A DNA stretch of 64,000 nucleotides from Collybiopsis luxurians FD-317 M1 (Eukaryota; Basidiomycota; Agaricomycetes; Agaricales; Omphalotaceae): assembly GCA_000827265.1 (NCBI GenBank), contig KN834766.1, forward strand, positions 174,136-238,135, in the 5' to 3' direction. This document shows, one piece after another, positions 46,505 to 58,325 of this stretch. Each line of letters starts with the position of its first letter. Positions within the stretch are counted from its first letter, which is position 1. Both the position numbers and the translations under genes were made by a program. The notes below the pieces were generated by a model. It searched no databases, had not been told where the DNA came from, and worked only from the letters and a program-made list of their open reading frames with translations.

Positions 46505-48591
46505 ATGATTTCCTCAGTGCTCTCAAGATTGTGGTCCAACGCAACCCATAATCTCATCCCAAGGCGTGAAAAGAAAGACAATCAAAAGCCATTACTCAAA
46601 TCGCTGGCGTCACTGAATGCGAGACAGTGGGCTGAGTTTTGGACAGGGTCAGTCGGACAGCTCTAAGCGTATTCTCCTGGTATTGTCTTTTCTGATAGTG
46701 TCTCGAATACAGGTGGCTGGCGTGGACATGCGATGCAATCGACTTTTACTCGGTTTCTTTGAGTGTAACTAACCTGGCTACACAATTTAGAAGGAGTACG
46801 ACGGATATTGTTAGTGGAACGTATGCTTTTCTTTCAAGCACCGCTCACTTAAAGTCTCTTCACCTTCAATAGACCCGCGCACTAACACTAACACTTCTTC
46901 TTCGTTCCGTCGGCGCCATAATACTCGGTATCATTTCGGATAGATTCGGCCGAAAAATTCCTCTCACACTTAATCTCCTACTCATCGCTGTTCTTGAGCT
47001 CGGTGCAGGCTTCGTCCAGACCTACTCTCAATTCCTCGTCTTGCGAAGCTTATTCGGTATTGCTATGGGCGGGATATGGGGCTTAGCCGCAAGTACGAGT
47101 CTCGAGAATCTTCCTGTCGAAACACGCGGACTAGCCAGTGGCGTGTTGCAGGAAGGATATGCAGCTGGAACCATCATCGCAGCCATCATCGATCTCTTTC
47201 TTGTTCCAGAGCAATCCCATTCGTGGAGAGCTCTCTTTTGGTGTGCAGCTGGATTGAGTACATTGTGCGCGCTTATTCGGTTTTGTCTTCCGGAAAGCAA
47301 AGTCTTTTTGAAAGCCAAGGGGTATGCTAGACTGAGGGAAGAACAGCTTGGTAGAAAGATTGGTAGCAAAGAAAAGACCAAGATTTTCATACGGGAGACG
47401 GGAAAAATGCTGAGACACCATTGGATGTTGTGCATCTACGGTGTACTGCTAATGTCCGGTATGTGAATCGTGCACTTTGCGAATAGCATTCCTTGACATG
47501 CACACGTGTAGGCTTCAACTTCCTTTCTCATGGATCGCAGGTATAGTCCAGTTTTGTTCGAGTTCAATGAATCACAGGAGTCAACTTTATCTGCAGGACC
47601 TCTTCCCAACTTTTATCCAATCAACCAAAGGCTTTTCTTCGCAGGATGCAGCCATTATGACAATAATAGGACAGTGTGTAAGTATAAAACACTTCGATGA
47701 CTTTATTCAACACCACTCATTACTATAATTATTGCCAGGGCTCAATCGTCGGAGGTGCTGCTTCTGGTTGGAGTTCACAGTACATCGGTCGTCGGCTCTC
47801 CATGATAATTTTCATTCTGCTTGGGGCTCTGTTCATTCCTCTTTGGATCCTACCAAATTCGTTTTCAGGACTGTCACTGGGTGCGTTCTGGATACAATTC
47901 GGGGTACAGGGTGCATGGGGAGTAGTACGTATTTGTCCTCTACATCAAATACGAAGGACTCATCATTCAATTTTTTCGCCGTACAGATTCCCATTCAGCT
48001 CGCCGAAATGTCGCCACCAGCTTTTCGCGCAACTTTCCCTGGTGTAGTTTACCAAATAGGGAATATGGTCTCTAGTGCAAGTGCACAAATTGAAGCCAGT
48101 ACGTCGCGTTTTGACTGATATAGATGGATGGATTAAATTGATCCCATTTTGCCTCCTTCCCCTCTTCCTTCGCCCACATACAGCCGGTGGAGAGCATCTT
48201 AAAACGACAGTCTCCGTACCCGTTAGCACCGCGAACCCCACAGGCGAGAAGATCGTGCCAGATTACGGAACCGTACAAGGTATCTCACTATCTGTCCCTC
48301 CTGATCGTTGGTAATCTTTTCCTCTCTCTCTCTGTATCACCAGGCATTCTTATCGGATGTGTGGCCGCATTTACAATTATTATCACTGTCTTCGGTCCTG
48401 AAAAACACGGGTACGAGTTCGAGAAGCATAGGGCTGCGTTTGAAGAGGGTGGTGGGGATGACGATGCTGTTATGAAAGATGATGATGCGCTGGATGATGG
48501 TGAGATTACCGGGCGACAGGGTAATTTCCGAAGTGGAGACGAAACCACTAGTGAGGAGAAAGCAGAAGTGGAAATGATTGAGAACGCTTGA
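46505..48591 (+). CDS. JEN-type monocarboxylate transporter, MFS (525 aa, 9 exons)
   Basis: A plasma-membrane proton symporter for carboxylates such as lactate, pyruvate or dicarboxylates (JEN subfamily of the major facilitator superfamily). Exons: 46505-46647, 46713-46809, 46873-47458, 47512-47540, 47597-47677, 47739-47924, 47987-48098, 48184-48279 and 48344-48591; all GT-AG, total 525 aa. The JEN signature NxxSHxSQDxxxT is complete at residues 278-290 (NFLSHGSQDLFPT), split across two introns. Also seen are an MFS loop motif (GIISDRFGRK), repeated in the second half as SQYIGRRLS, and a long acidic cytosolic C-terminus. The Asp-rich tail and the 29-nt exon are the only unusual features. In yeasts JEN genes are glucose-repressed; that is not shown here. 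Divergent from the amidase gene. Confidence 0.92.
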
Positions 48592-51134
48592 ACTTTTACT
48601 CTGCGACTCGGCCCCCTTAACCTTCCCTTTCACATTGTACAGTAAACATACAACATATCTGTTCGTTGACTTGTAAATTTATACCGCCCCTTCAGCTCTA
48701 TTGTAATTACAGAATACTGTAAATGTACAAGCACAACCATATGCAAGCATCGTATCTATAGCTACGGAGCTCCGAGCATCTTTCATGTGAGAGCTTCCAT
48801 ATTGATTTGAGCTTCCAAATAGAGCATCTCCCTCTGTCCTTGCAGCTGACGACCATCGGCGGGAGTTCGGGAGAGGTCTAGGTCACACCCTTCTCCTTTC
48901 AACCATCATGTCCACAAGATACCTCTCCTGCGAAGACTTGAACGCCGACATCGTCGCGTTCATCTAGTCAATGGTAATGCCTACGTACTTATGAGTAAGT
49001 GAGCAGACCACGTTCCGCTTCACGATGACTTTCGGCACACACACACTGTTCTCTAACAGCGCGGCTCCGCTAACAGTGATATATCGTTCTTGCGTTCTGG
49101 AACTCTGTCACTTGAATCATATCCGCCTTTTGGTTAAAAAAGAACGCACCTCGGGATCTGAACAAATGGTTCTCACTAATTCAGCTTTTGAAACGCATTC
49201 TGCATCTAGTATCGCCCTACCCAGAGCTTGTTTCTATCGTTCTCCTCGATGCTCCAAGTCTCCTTACGTAAAATCGACACATCCGAAACTGGACCTGAAA
49301 CTCTCCCAATGCACTGTTTGGAAACCCCTCAGAAGAAGCTATAACCTGTTCTCCGTATCTCCGCCCGCTACATGCGCATCACTCCCAGTAGCTTTCGGCC
49401 GTATTGAGAAAGTTTCACCCGACCTGCAATGCGTACCCAAAATCTCGTTTGCTGACCACCTTAGGTGGATAGGTGGGATATATACTCTTCTTTCATGCCA
49501 ACAGGCCAATGGAGACACATATTAAAGAGATCATGTTGAAAATCCTAGACGCAAAGCCTGATAAGAACCCTTGAACTGCAATTCAGAGAGGGGAAGACAT
49601 TAAAAGAACTCCAGAGCTACGTAAACTTGGGCCAGCTCCTGACATTGAAAGTCCCTTCGGTTTATTACAGTTTGCTATACTTTCGGATGAGGATTTTCCT
49701 TTCCGGTTGTCTTCACTGAAACACTTGGAAGTAGAATTGAATGAATAGGATGCGATAGTTACGCTTGGCATCTTCCTCGCTGCTTGTAGCCGCTTGGATA
49801 CTCCGGCGATTGGCTTTCAAATTCCTCCTGGGTAGCCTTTTCTTCATCATTCCCCATCATGGTGCTTCATTCTGTGTCTTGAAACTCCCCCAAGTAGAAC
49901 ATGCCGACGAAATCAACAAGCACAGATGTTTTCGCAACCTGCACAGCCCAACAACACCTGTCCAATCCTGACCAGTTTTGCACTGGCCATTGATCGGACA
50001 CCTGAACAGGAAGTGGAACACGCATACTATCACATCGTGAGTCATTTGAAATCTTCGTCAATTGACAATTCATTTGGATACCATGAACTCGCATCACATC
50101 TTCTCCGTAGAAAAGCTACTAGCAAAGTTACTGGGATCAAACTTTGAAACTGATTCGGATGCGAAGGCGAGAGTGGATGCATGCGCAGATGAAAAGCTGG
50201 TACTGGATATATGGAGGGACGTCTCTCTGCGGCGGGAAGGATCTATTCAATTGTATGAATTAGCTTGGTGTCGGAGGAAGGACGGAAATGGAACATGGAT
50301 GTGATGATCTTTGGGTGCCAAGTGGCCGAGTAAGAGTTTGGATGAGAGTATGTAAGGGCCAGTGGGTCCCGGCCGTCAACTTGGGACAGCGGATAATAAA
50401 TACGGAGAGATGACAGAAAGTTCTCCGAGGTGAAAATGACCATCTCCGGAGTCCGGACCTCCTGAACAACGTAAGCGAAGTTGAATACTTGTATTCTATA
50501 CCATGTTCTCTTCGAGGCCAAGGCTTCGACAAGACGTTTCAAGCTCTGAGCCCTGCTACTGTCAAGGACCCTCATTGTCACTCGAGACCTTACCAAGAGT
50601 TCTCTATTCTTTGAGGAAAATCATGCACGCAACGATCTGATGCTTGCTTTCATCGACGAGCGCTTGACGAATGAATGAGTCGAGCTTCAACAGCTGTACC
50701 GCAGTGATTACAGCTTTGTTCTATTTAGACGCCCAAAGGACTTTTGCCCTCGACACCTTTTTAGTCGGGCGGTTGTTTCAAGGAGGAACGACTTGAATGC
50801 ATCATCCTGTTTTGATAAGAATGGTCTTGCGCCCAATATAGAGCATTGCACAGTCATGACGGACCTTTGCTCATATCCTCGGGAACCACGTAAGGGTGTC
50901 CGTCTTTTGAATTATCTCCATTGTCTTTAACAAGGTTACGTCGCTGGGTGTGCCGGAGTCGGGCAGGCGGTCAGTGCTATAAGCGGTGAAGTAGGTGTAA
51001 AAATTCTTGTGGCATGAGCTCAGATAAAACAGGATTTTCACCTTTTCCTCATCATCGATCAGCCTCTTCTTCTCATTTCTTCGGTTGCGCACTCGATTTG
51101 AGTTGCCACAGGAAGCAGGAGTTGTGGCCAAGTC
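48592..51134. other. Intergenic, possible gene remnant
   Basis: Several frames of 60-170 codons (for example 49025-49525 and 50062-50304) lie here. None has a recognisable domain, and stops interrupt them. The text around 49200-49780 has coding-like composition on the plus strand and may be a decayed F-box-like or leucine-rich gene, but I could not show it. Confidence 0.35.
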
Positions 51135-51944
51135 TTGATGTCCGACATTCGAGCCCCACAAGATTCTTACCAACAAGCGCATACAACTACCCCAACGAGT
51201 AGCACAAACCGAAACGCACTTCCCATTATACGCAAAATGGCCATGGACTGGATACGAAACTTCCTTAACATTATCGCCACATATCGAACAGCCGCCGGGC
51301 TCATGGCACCGTACGATGGATATCCACTACCGATGGGGTTTCCACTGCCAACCTCCATCCGACCGAGAACACCACTCCAAAATGTGAATTCACCTCCACA
51401 GCTTGCTCTCGCTGAGGTTCTCCCCCAACTGCCTCTACTTTCCTATCTCGTCGATGCTGAAGCTGGGTCGGCTGTGCAAGTACAACAGGGTACAGATACA
51501 GGTGAATGGGATGTAGTTCTCGCGCAGTCGGACATCTTCCACTGGGTCGAAGAGGTAGATCAGTATGATCAGATATATTGGAGTGTGAAGGTGTACTTGG
51601 TGATCCATGGATATCCAGCATTCAGAGAAATTCGGGATAGAAATGGACAGTGGATTTCTCCAATCATGTGGGAGTTACGATGGGGTAAGCAGTGTCGTAG
51701 CGATTTGTTTCCCTTTGTTCGTATATGAAATGTGAATCCCATAGGAACGGTTGTACTCGGTGCTTTCGAAGTGGACTACACAATAATTCACAACTCCCAA
51801 TCCATACTAGGGTCTCTTGAAGCACAATTCGTCCTTGAGACCCTGATTCTTTCCGTTCAAACCCGACATACCGTTATTTTGACGAGAACCACGAATGGTA
51901 TCGACTTTGTGCCAGGAAGGAGACTAGAAGATGTGGGTACCTGA
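51135..51944 (+). CDS. Hypothetical protein, two exons (249 aa)
   Basis: Exon 1 51135-51684 and exon 2 51745-51944 join across a 60-nt intron (GTAAGC to CCATAG) in frame, giving 249 aa. A second Met directly follows the first. The N-terminal half is Pro/Thr/Ser-rich (TTPTSSTNRN, then LPMGFPLPTSIRPRTP). The second half is regular and probably folded (WVEEVDQYDQIYWSVKVYLV, then TRTTNGIDFVPGRRLEDVGT at the end). No domain is recognised, and there is no signal peptide or membrane helix. The gene stands alone. The intact frame and good intron support a real gene, but it could be a conserved hypothetical of narrow distribution. Confidence 0.55.
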
Positions 51945-54858
51945 TCCCGCAATTGGCATCAGACTCACCATCAGCCATCGCACGAAGCAGAGTGCATCTT
52001 GAACGTCCCAGGGTCCTGTGGAATGATTCCACCCAACACTGTCGCCGGATAAGGTAAAAAAGGTCGCACTCCTTCATCCTGATGCTAAACTCTTCTCTTA
52101 CATGGTTCCAGGTCCGTGCACAACATGCCAGTGGTTGCTCTGCCCTCTCTCCAGTCCCTGTCCCAATTCGAGGCAATAGAATTATGGGATCTCAGATATG
52201 CCGAGAATACGGGACTTGCCAGATGATGGTTCCAGGTGCGAGAATCTAGCAGGCTACATTCAAAAAAAAAGGCCTCGTCGGAGTCTCGAGTAGAGGGTTT
52301 ACAGAGTGGGAGGACGAGAAATCGTTTTCATTGGATAGTCCGTGAGAAATTGTCCGTCGACAAGTCCCCCTTTAAACTGATTCAAGGTCAGATTTAGCTG
52401 CAGAGAAAATCTCCCCGGCCAAACCAAACGACCGGAAAACGCTGGAATAATTGGGAACGTGAAGAACGAGCCATTCCTTTGGCAGAGGGGATGGGAAGAT
52501 GCCGGAATTTACTGGGATGGTGAGAAAAGGCATTGGAGGTGATATTCGAATTCCGCAAGTGGGAGACGACACGAAATCAACGTGGAAGTCTCGAGGCCAG
52601 TGTGCCAGTCCTGAGCCAGTCCCAAGAGCGTGCCTTTTGAAATCTCAGCCTCCTTGTGAAACAAAGGGATCCCAGACAGCGGCTCCGACTTAGGTCTGAG
52701 ATGCGGGCGAGTACAAATTCAGATCCGCTCTAGAGGCCCTCTTTAGCGGCAAAGCGTCAAATTTATGGGCCAGTATAAGATACTTTGGGTTCATATTTTC
52801 CGGCGCATCCTTTGAGCATGAATCTAAGGAATGACTTACATGAACCAACAGATATAAGCAGAAACACACCTGAGTGTTATCTAATGTCCATGCCACGGAT
52901 GCACTCAACTTTTGCTTTTTCATCCACTGTGCTCGTCATTCATCTCGGCGGTTTTTTTTGATGAATTCTAGCTTTCGGAACGAGATTTAACGGATTGAGC
53001 AACTATACAAGATCACTCAGCGAGAAGCCGAAAGACGCCAGCTACTTCAGTTATTCGCAAAAAGTTGAGAGTCAGTGTCGAAACGTTGCAGCGCTCTTTG
53101 AAACACGACATCCGTGACTTCCACGCGATTTAGCCCACGCTCCGCGACGCGCCACGAGCTTCGAAGTGCCTCCGATTCAGTTACCAGTCTTAGTTCTTTG
53201 ATAAATTGAAGTAGTTTAATATTTTGGTCTGCGTTGAGTAGTTTATCTGCGTATCAAGGCTCCCAGTGAAAATCGCCCCGTGCCAGCCGAGCGAAAACGA
53301 GCGTTGATACCTTTGGACAGCTCCATACTAAGTGAATGGATGATACTCGTTTTCACTCGGCCAAGCTCGGAGATCCGGAATAAGGACGGGCTGGAATGAG
53401 CAGAAGCGAGTACCATTGGTGTGATCATCTCAGCTCGTCGAAAAGATTCATTTTTATTATTTATTGATCCCTCGTTTGGCTCGTTGTCGTTTGTTTAAGC
53501 TCGTGTGCATTGATAAGCTATTTACTACGTACAGCGATGTAAAACGCCGATTTTCACTGGGTATCAAACTTCAGGTCTTTGAAAAACGGTGTAAATAGGT
53601 TCTGAATGAGGTACACCGCGGACATACAGTGAGAGTGACTATTAATGGCAACTCAGGTGAACATCTTGAGATCAAGCCTAGCTCCGAGTTCTCGCCTAAA
53701 TCCGAGTTCTCATGACTTGGGCTTCATTACGTTGCGAGGGTTCAAATACACGGTACCGATGTTAAACTAGACCAGAGCCACTGAAATATCCCCCTTATCG
53801 ATAATAGATCCCGTCTCATTCCATCCTAGAGAAAACGGAGGTAGGTTTTGGCTCCTTACACCACAACTCGTCACAGCTAAAGACCGTCCAGACTTTCGGA
53901 CAACGTAAGTCGACAAGGGATAACACAATCCGGGAGAAATAAGAATTCAGCCGCATGGCACCGAAGGGACGAAATTCTGGAAAGAAGAAGATGTGGTTGT
54001 GAAGAAGAACGTAAGTGCTATCACTTTATTGTGGAGGCGAAAGTGCTGCAGGTGCGAGACTGGTAGTCTGACTTCAACCTCCGGGTGAGCCTCGAGCTAC
54101 ATATGTATTCATCGATACAGTCTGTTACCGATCATTGTTCGTATTGGGTATGGCCTCCTTGGCTTCAGGGTAAGTCGTGATCTGTTGTTCACCGCTCTAA
54201 ACTTAGCGTCACATATTCTTCCAGTGGCTAAAATAAGTACATATTTGCGCGCCATAGGACAAAGATGGTGAACTCGAGGAATGGTCACGTCAATCGCGAA
54301 TGTTGGAAAGACAGCGGGGCTATGGTGTCTACAACACCATATTCTCAACTCCTAAGGTTCATGTAAGACCTCTCATCCATTTCCAGCTCGTCAAGAAACC
54401 TACGCCAAATCTCAAACAAAAAAAAAGATGTATAATTGCCGGTTGCATGGCTCACTCCAAGTCTATAAGGAATTACGAGAGGGTTGGGGCCCCTTGGAGC
54501 CCGGCTGATAACCGGCTCAAGCATTGAATGGATTCGATTGGTGGGTACCGTCAGCCGCAGAGTCGGCTGATATACCCAGGCTTTCTTGACGAGCTGTCAT
54601 GGGGAACAAAGGCGAGATTCGCTGTGTTCGAACATAAATCTCCTCACGTTCTGTCAAAAGGATTACGGCACGCATGTATTACATCTAAGACAAAGTGAGG
54701 CATTGTTAAGCCTCCGAAGTAGATAGAAATCAATGGAAAGTTCGAGCACTCCAGGAATTTTGATCCGCGATTTCAGTCTCATAAAGCTGAACGTTCTCGT
54801 AGACTGTGACTTTAAACTTCTTCATCATTTGCAATTTCTCTTGTCAAGGAGGTCGACA
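51945..54858. other. Intergenic, including 5' part of the duplicated BTB block
   Basis: 51945-53560 holds no recognised gene. From about 53566 the sequence aligns with 3355-4421, the upstream kilobase of BTB copy 1. An insertion of about 150 bp near 54420-54580 is present only here. Confidence 0.5.
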
Positions 54859-56347
54859 ATGGATGATACCAACTTGCAAACTGACCTGCAATCGCCCGAC
54901 TCCAGTGATGAAGGGTTCTCGAGTTTTGACTCCCTGAGCCATACCTTTACACCTCTGCCGGCACGAAGTCCAACTCCTCCGGTGCGTAAGACGCTGATTG
55001 GTTGATGCATTTTTTCTTCTAACACGAGCATACTCTGCTATCTTCGAGGCTAGATGTATGGCGTACAAAGTGTCGATGAACAAGTTTCCATTTCATCTAC
55101 ATTTTCGATGTGGCATACTCTGCCCCCTGACCTCGTGTTTTCTACGTCTGATTCAGTTCTATTCTACGTTCACTCTCATCTTGTTCTGGCAATGTCAGAG
55201 AATCGATTCCATTCCCTAATTCCAATCCCTTCGATAGACCAGCCGTACAATTCGGTGATCCACGTACCGGAGGGCTCCCAAACATTTAACATAATCCTTC
55301 ATCTCGTATATAACATTCCTTCCAAGCATTATTCTCCTTCAATGGAAACACTATCCTCTTCGGTCGATCGGCTTTCCTTCTACGGAGTACAAGCAAAGAA
55401 GCATATCGTGGCCAAAACGCCTCTGTACTCCTTGCTTCTTTCCTACGCACCACTGTTCCCAATTGAAGTGTACACCCTTGCTGCGAAACACGACCTCCTC
55501 GATCTCGCGATTGCTGTTTCCTCTCATCTTCTTTCATTCAACGTCTTCTCTCTCACTACCGAAATTGGAGAGCAAATGGGAGCCATATATCTTCGCAAGC
55601 TATTTTTTCTGCTCATCGGTCGAAATGAGGCGCTGAAAAGGGTAGGGAGTACAGTATCGCTTTAACGGCAGTGCGTTGTTGGCTGAAGTATTTATAGCTT
55701 TTATCGCAGCCGTTGCTTCCTCACGTCCCTACTGATAACTGCAGTTTCCATGATCAAAGAAGTTTGAGCCGTGCCTGGTCTTTGGCGTCTGCTTATATAG
55801 CGTGGGATGCTCGACCTGGTGTGTATTCTGCCAAGTATCGTTCGATAATACCTTAGATCACGTGTATTTTCAAGACATGTCGACGGGATTTTTGGAATCG
55901 TCCTTGAATCCTTTGGTCAGTAAGCTGACGTGTAATCTCTGCAAGGAAAGTTTGGAGAACCGCATCAGGAATGTTATTACCGCATGGTCTCAAGTGAAGG
56001 TAAGTAATATTCCTCTGACTTAACTGCTAAAGACTGATACGTCGTATAATAGAGAACCATCTGAGTCTCGATCTGTAGCTGAACAGATACCTTCGAGCAC
56101 ATAGGTATGAAGGCTACCACTATGATCGATTTAGGGTGTGGACTGTATCACCTTTTACACGATGTCCCTGTGAAGGGAGACTGAATTCTGTCCCATACTT
56201 GCGTTCCATTTTTGATATATACCTGGTCAGTTTAGCATGTGAACAGTTGTATTTTTCATACATACCAGCCGTATGTACCATTATGTACTTAGATATCTCC
56301 TGCTGCAGACACGAAGGCCTTAGCATTCGAATTACTTTAACTTGCCA
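53566..56347 (+). repeat. Segmental duplication block, BTB copy 2
   Basis: Direct repeat of 3355-5935, about 50 kb away. Similarity is high in exons and in the 3' flank and lower, with several indels, upstream. It ends near the shared AAGGCCTTAGCATTCGAAT sequence (5908 and 56313). Confidence 0.75.
54859..56064 (+). CDS. BTB/POZ-domain protein, copy 2 (318 aa)
   Basis: Five exons: 54859-54981, 55054-55641, 55710-55818, 55875-55999 and 56053-56064; 318 aa. The plan is the same as copy 1. Exon 2 is 27 nt shorter, having lost residues just before the WHTLPPDLVFSTSDSVLFYV segment. The BTB core and the C-terminal SLSRAWSLASAYIAWDARP and CNLCKESLENR segments are kept. The donor after exon 2 is GTAGGG, weaker than the GTAAGT of copy 1, because of small changes at the site. 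If splicing fails there, the protein ends six residues later (after LKRVGSTVSL). The reading frame is otherwise intact. Partner and role unknown. Confidence 0.82.
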
Positions 56348-58325
56348 GTGCATAAGAGTTCGCATTCATTAAGGACTTCAAGTTCTGCTTCATTTCTTGA
56401 CAGAGTGTCTGGTTGGCAATGCGCGAATATTTATCTCGGTCATGTAGGCTTGATTAGACCTGGCCGGATGGATTTAGCTTAAGCCGGACCTCGTCGGTAG
56501 ATCAAAACGGACTGCCCGAGATGACCCGCTGAGCTGACGTCTAATCGCAGCAAAAAGGAAAAAGGAGATACCCGGGCTACATAAACAGCAAGAGGATAGA
56601 AAAGAACTTGTCAGCAAACCATTTTTCGATTTCAATTCAGTTAACTCGAAATTTGGGTTGAAATAAATTGATTCTGAGTTGAAAAATGGTTTGCCGAAAG
56701 CTCTAAAGCAGAAAATTCTTGCAATTCGGAACGAAGATCTTAAATCTTCGTTCCGCATGCAACGTTGGAAGCTGAAGCTGTGAAACACCAGGAATTATCT
56801 TCCGACTTATGTAGTTCGTTTGCGTCGCAAGAAAGGTACTGTCCTGTTAGTGGATTTGAATACCAAGCACTCAGGAGAAGAAAAGAAATTCAGCCTGAAA
56901 CCGGGGTCACTTCAGATGCGGTTATACAACTTAGCGCAATCCGCAGAGAAGCAATTAGACTGTAGATGAGTGGACGTAGTCAATCCACACTTAGGATGAG
57001 GAATATGAGATTTACGAGCAAAGAAGTGAACGACGTTCGCGCATGATGAGCATTTTAAACATTCTCACAACCGTAATGCACCGGCCGACTGACAGACTCG
57101 CTTGGAACACCATAGTATGCCTCGAGTCGCGAGAAGTGAGACAGCAAGAGACGGTAAACTCTTGAGCACAAATCTTGAGATTTGGAGGAGCTCTTCCTGT
57201 CATGCTAATCAGAAAGCTTTCGACTAGAGCACGAGCGAAGCTGGATAAAAGTAACCGAAGGCTAACAACGACGTGGCCGCGAAAGCCTTCTCACATTTCA
57301 AACACAAAACTGCTGCCGTTGTCGTAATCAATATCAATCAAAGGCCTAATGTTATGTATTGCTTGAGCTATAGACCAGGTGAGAACGCGACTCTGAACAT
57401 TGGTTGGACTATTTCACTTCATTGCCTATAGTCACTGCAGAACAGATAAAATCTACACTTCGCCCGATATGTTATTTATGCGGGATGCGTGCAGGATTCG
57501 GGCAACTAGACACGAAGATTGCGGAAGGCATGGCATTGACAATTTGACAAGGCAAGGATGCAACTCAAGAGACGGAAGCCTGTATACCATCAGAATTCGG
57601 CACATATCTGATACAGGGTCGCACGTGGCGATCGAGTTCTCGAATTTGTGCATATTTAAATATACTTACGCGGTCGCAAAGTCATCATGTTGGCATAAAA
57701 CAAAATGTCAAAAAATCACAGAAGCATCAGATATATTGGTTTTAAACAGCTTCAACTTGTTGAACCTGAACAAAATCCAGCCCTTTATGTACGGAATTTC
57801 GAGAAGACCCCAAACGAGCACATATGTACCTGGAGTACAAAGGTCGCCATACGTTCAGATACATGGAATCTGATGCGAAAGAATACGAGTACGTATGATA
57901 CGTACGTGCTGATTGTATCTGTTCTTGCTCATCCCCCACTGCTGTTGTAACCGGAAACTTGACTCTAGTTCGTCGTGAATTTAATGGTACACACTATCTA
58001 GGACAGTTCAACACCAGTACTCTGTATATTTTCGACTCATTTGGGCAAGTCTTAGTGCACATTTTGCCCAGCTTCTGAGTAAATTGTTACGTTCCATTGG
58101 CCGCTATCCTGAGTAAGGCACTGAATAGGCTGAATAGACACATACTTATAGTCCCATTTGGAAAGCGATGCTCTGTCATTTTCCTGTACATAATTCGTCG
58201 CTAGTCTACATACATGTCTGTGAAATGAAGTCACCCCATTTCACCGCCGAGAAGGGTAGTTTCTTTATCGTCAAAATGGGTAAGTACCAGTTGGGTGAAA
58301 TACGTTTTCTTTATCCTCTACCGTC
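56065..58325. other. Intergenic with two hairpins
   Basis: 56613-56626 (GCAAACCATTTTTC) is perfectly inverted at 56681-56694, with further pairing inside (TTCAATTCAG against CTGAGTTGAA). At 56727-56738 and 56744-56755 a perfect 12-bp stem (CGGAACGAAGAT) closes a 5-nt loop. These may be ends of a small element. No gene is recognised; the frame 57400-57873 has no family and an unlikely composition. Confidence 0.5.

Noticed and set aside
57400..57873. 157-codon plus-strand frame
   Set aside because: Composition is irregular, with no domain and no conserved partner; probably a chance frame.
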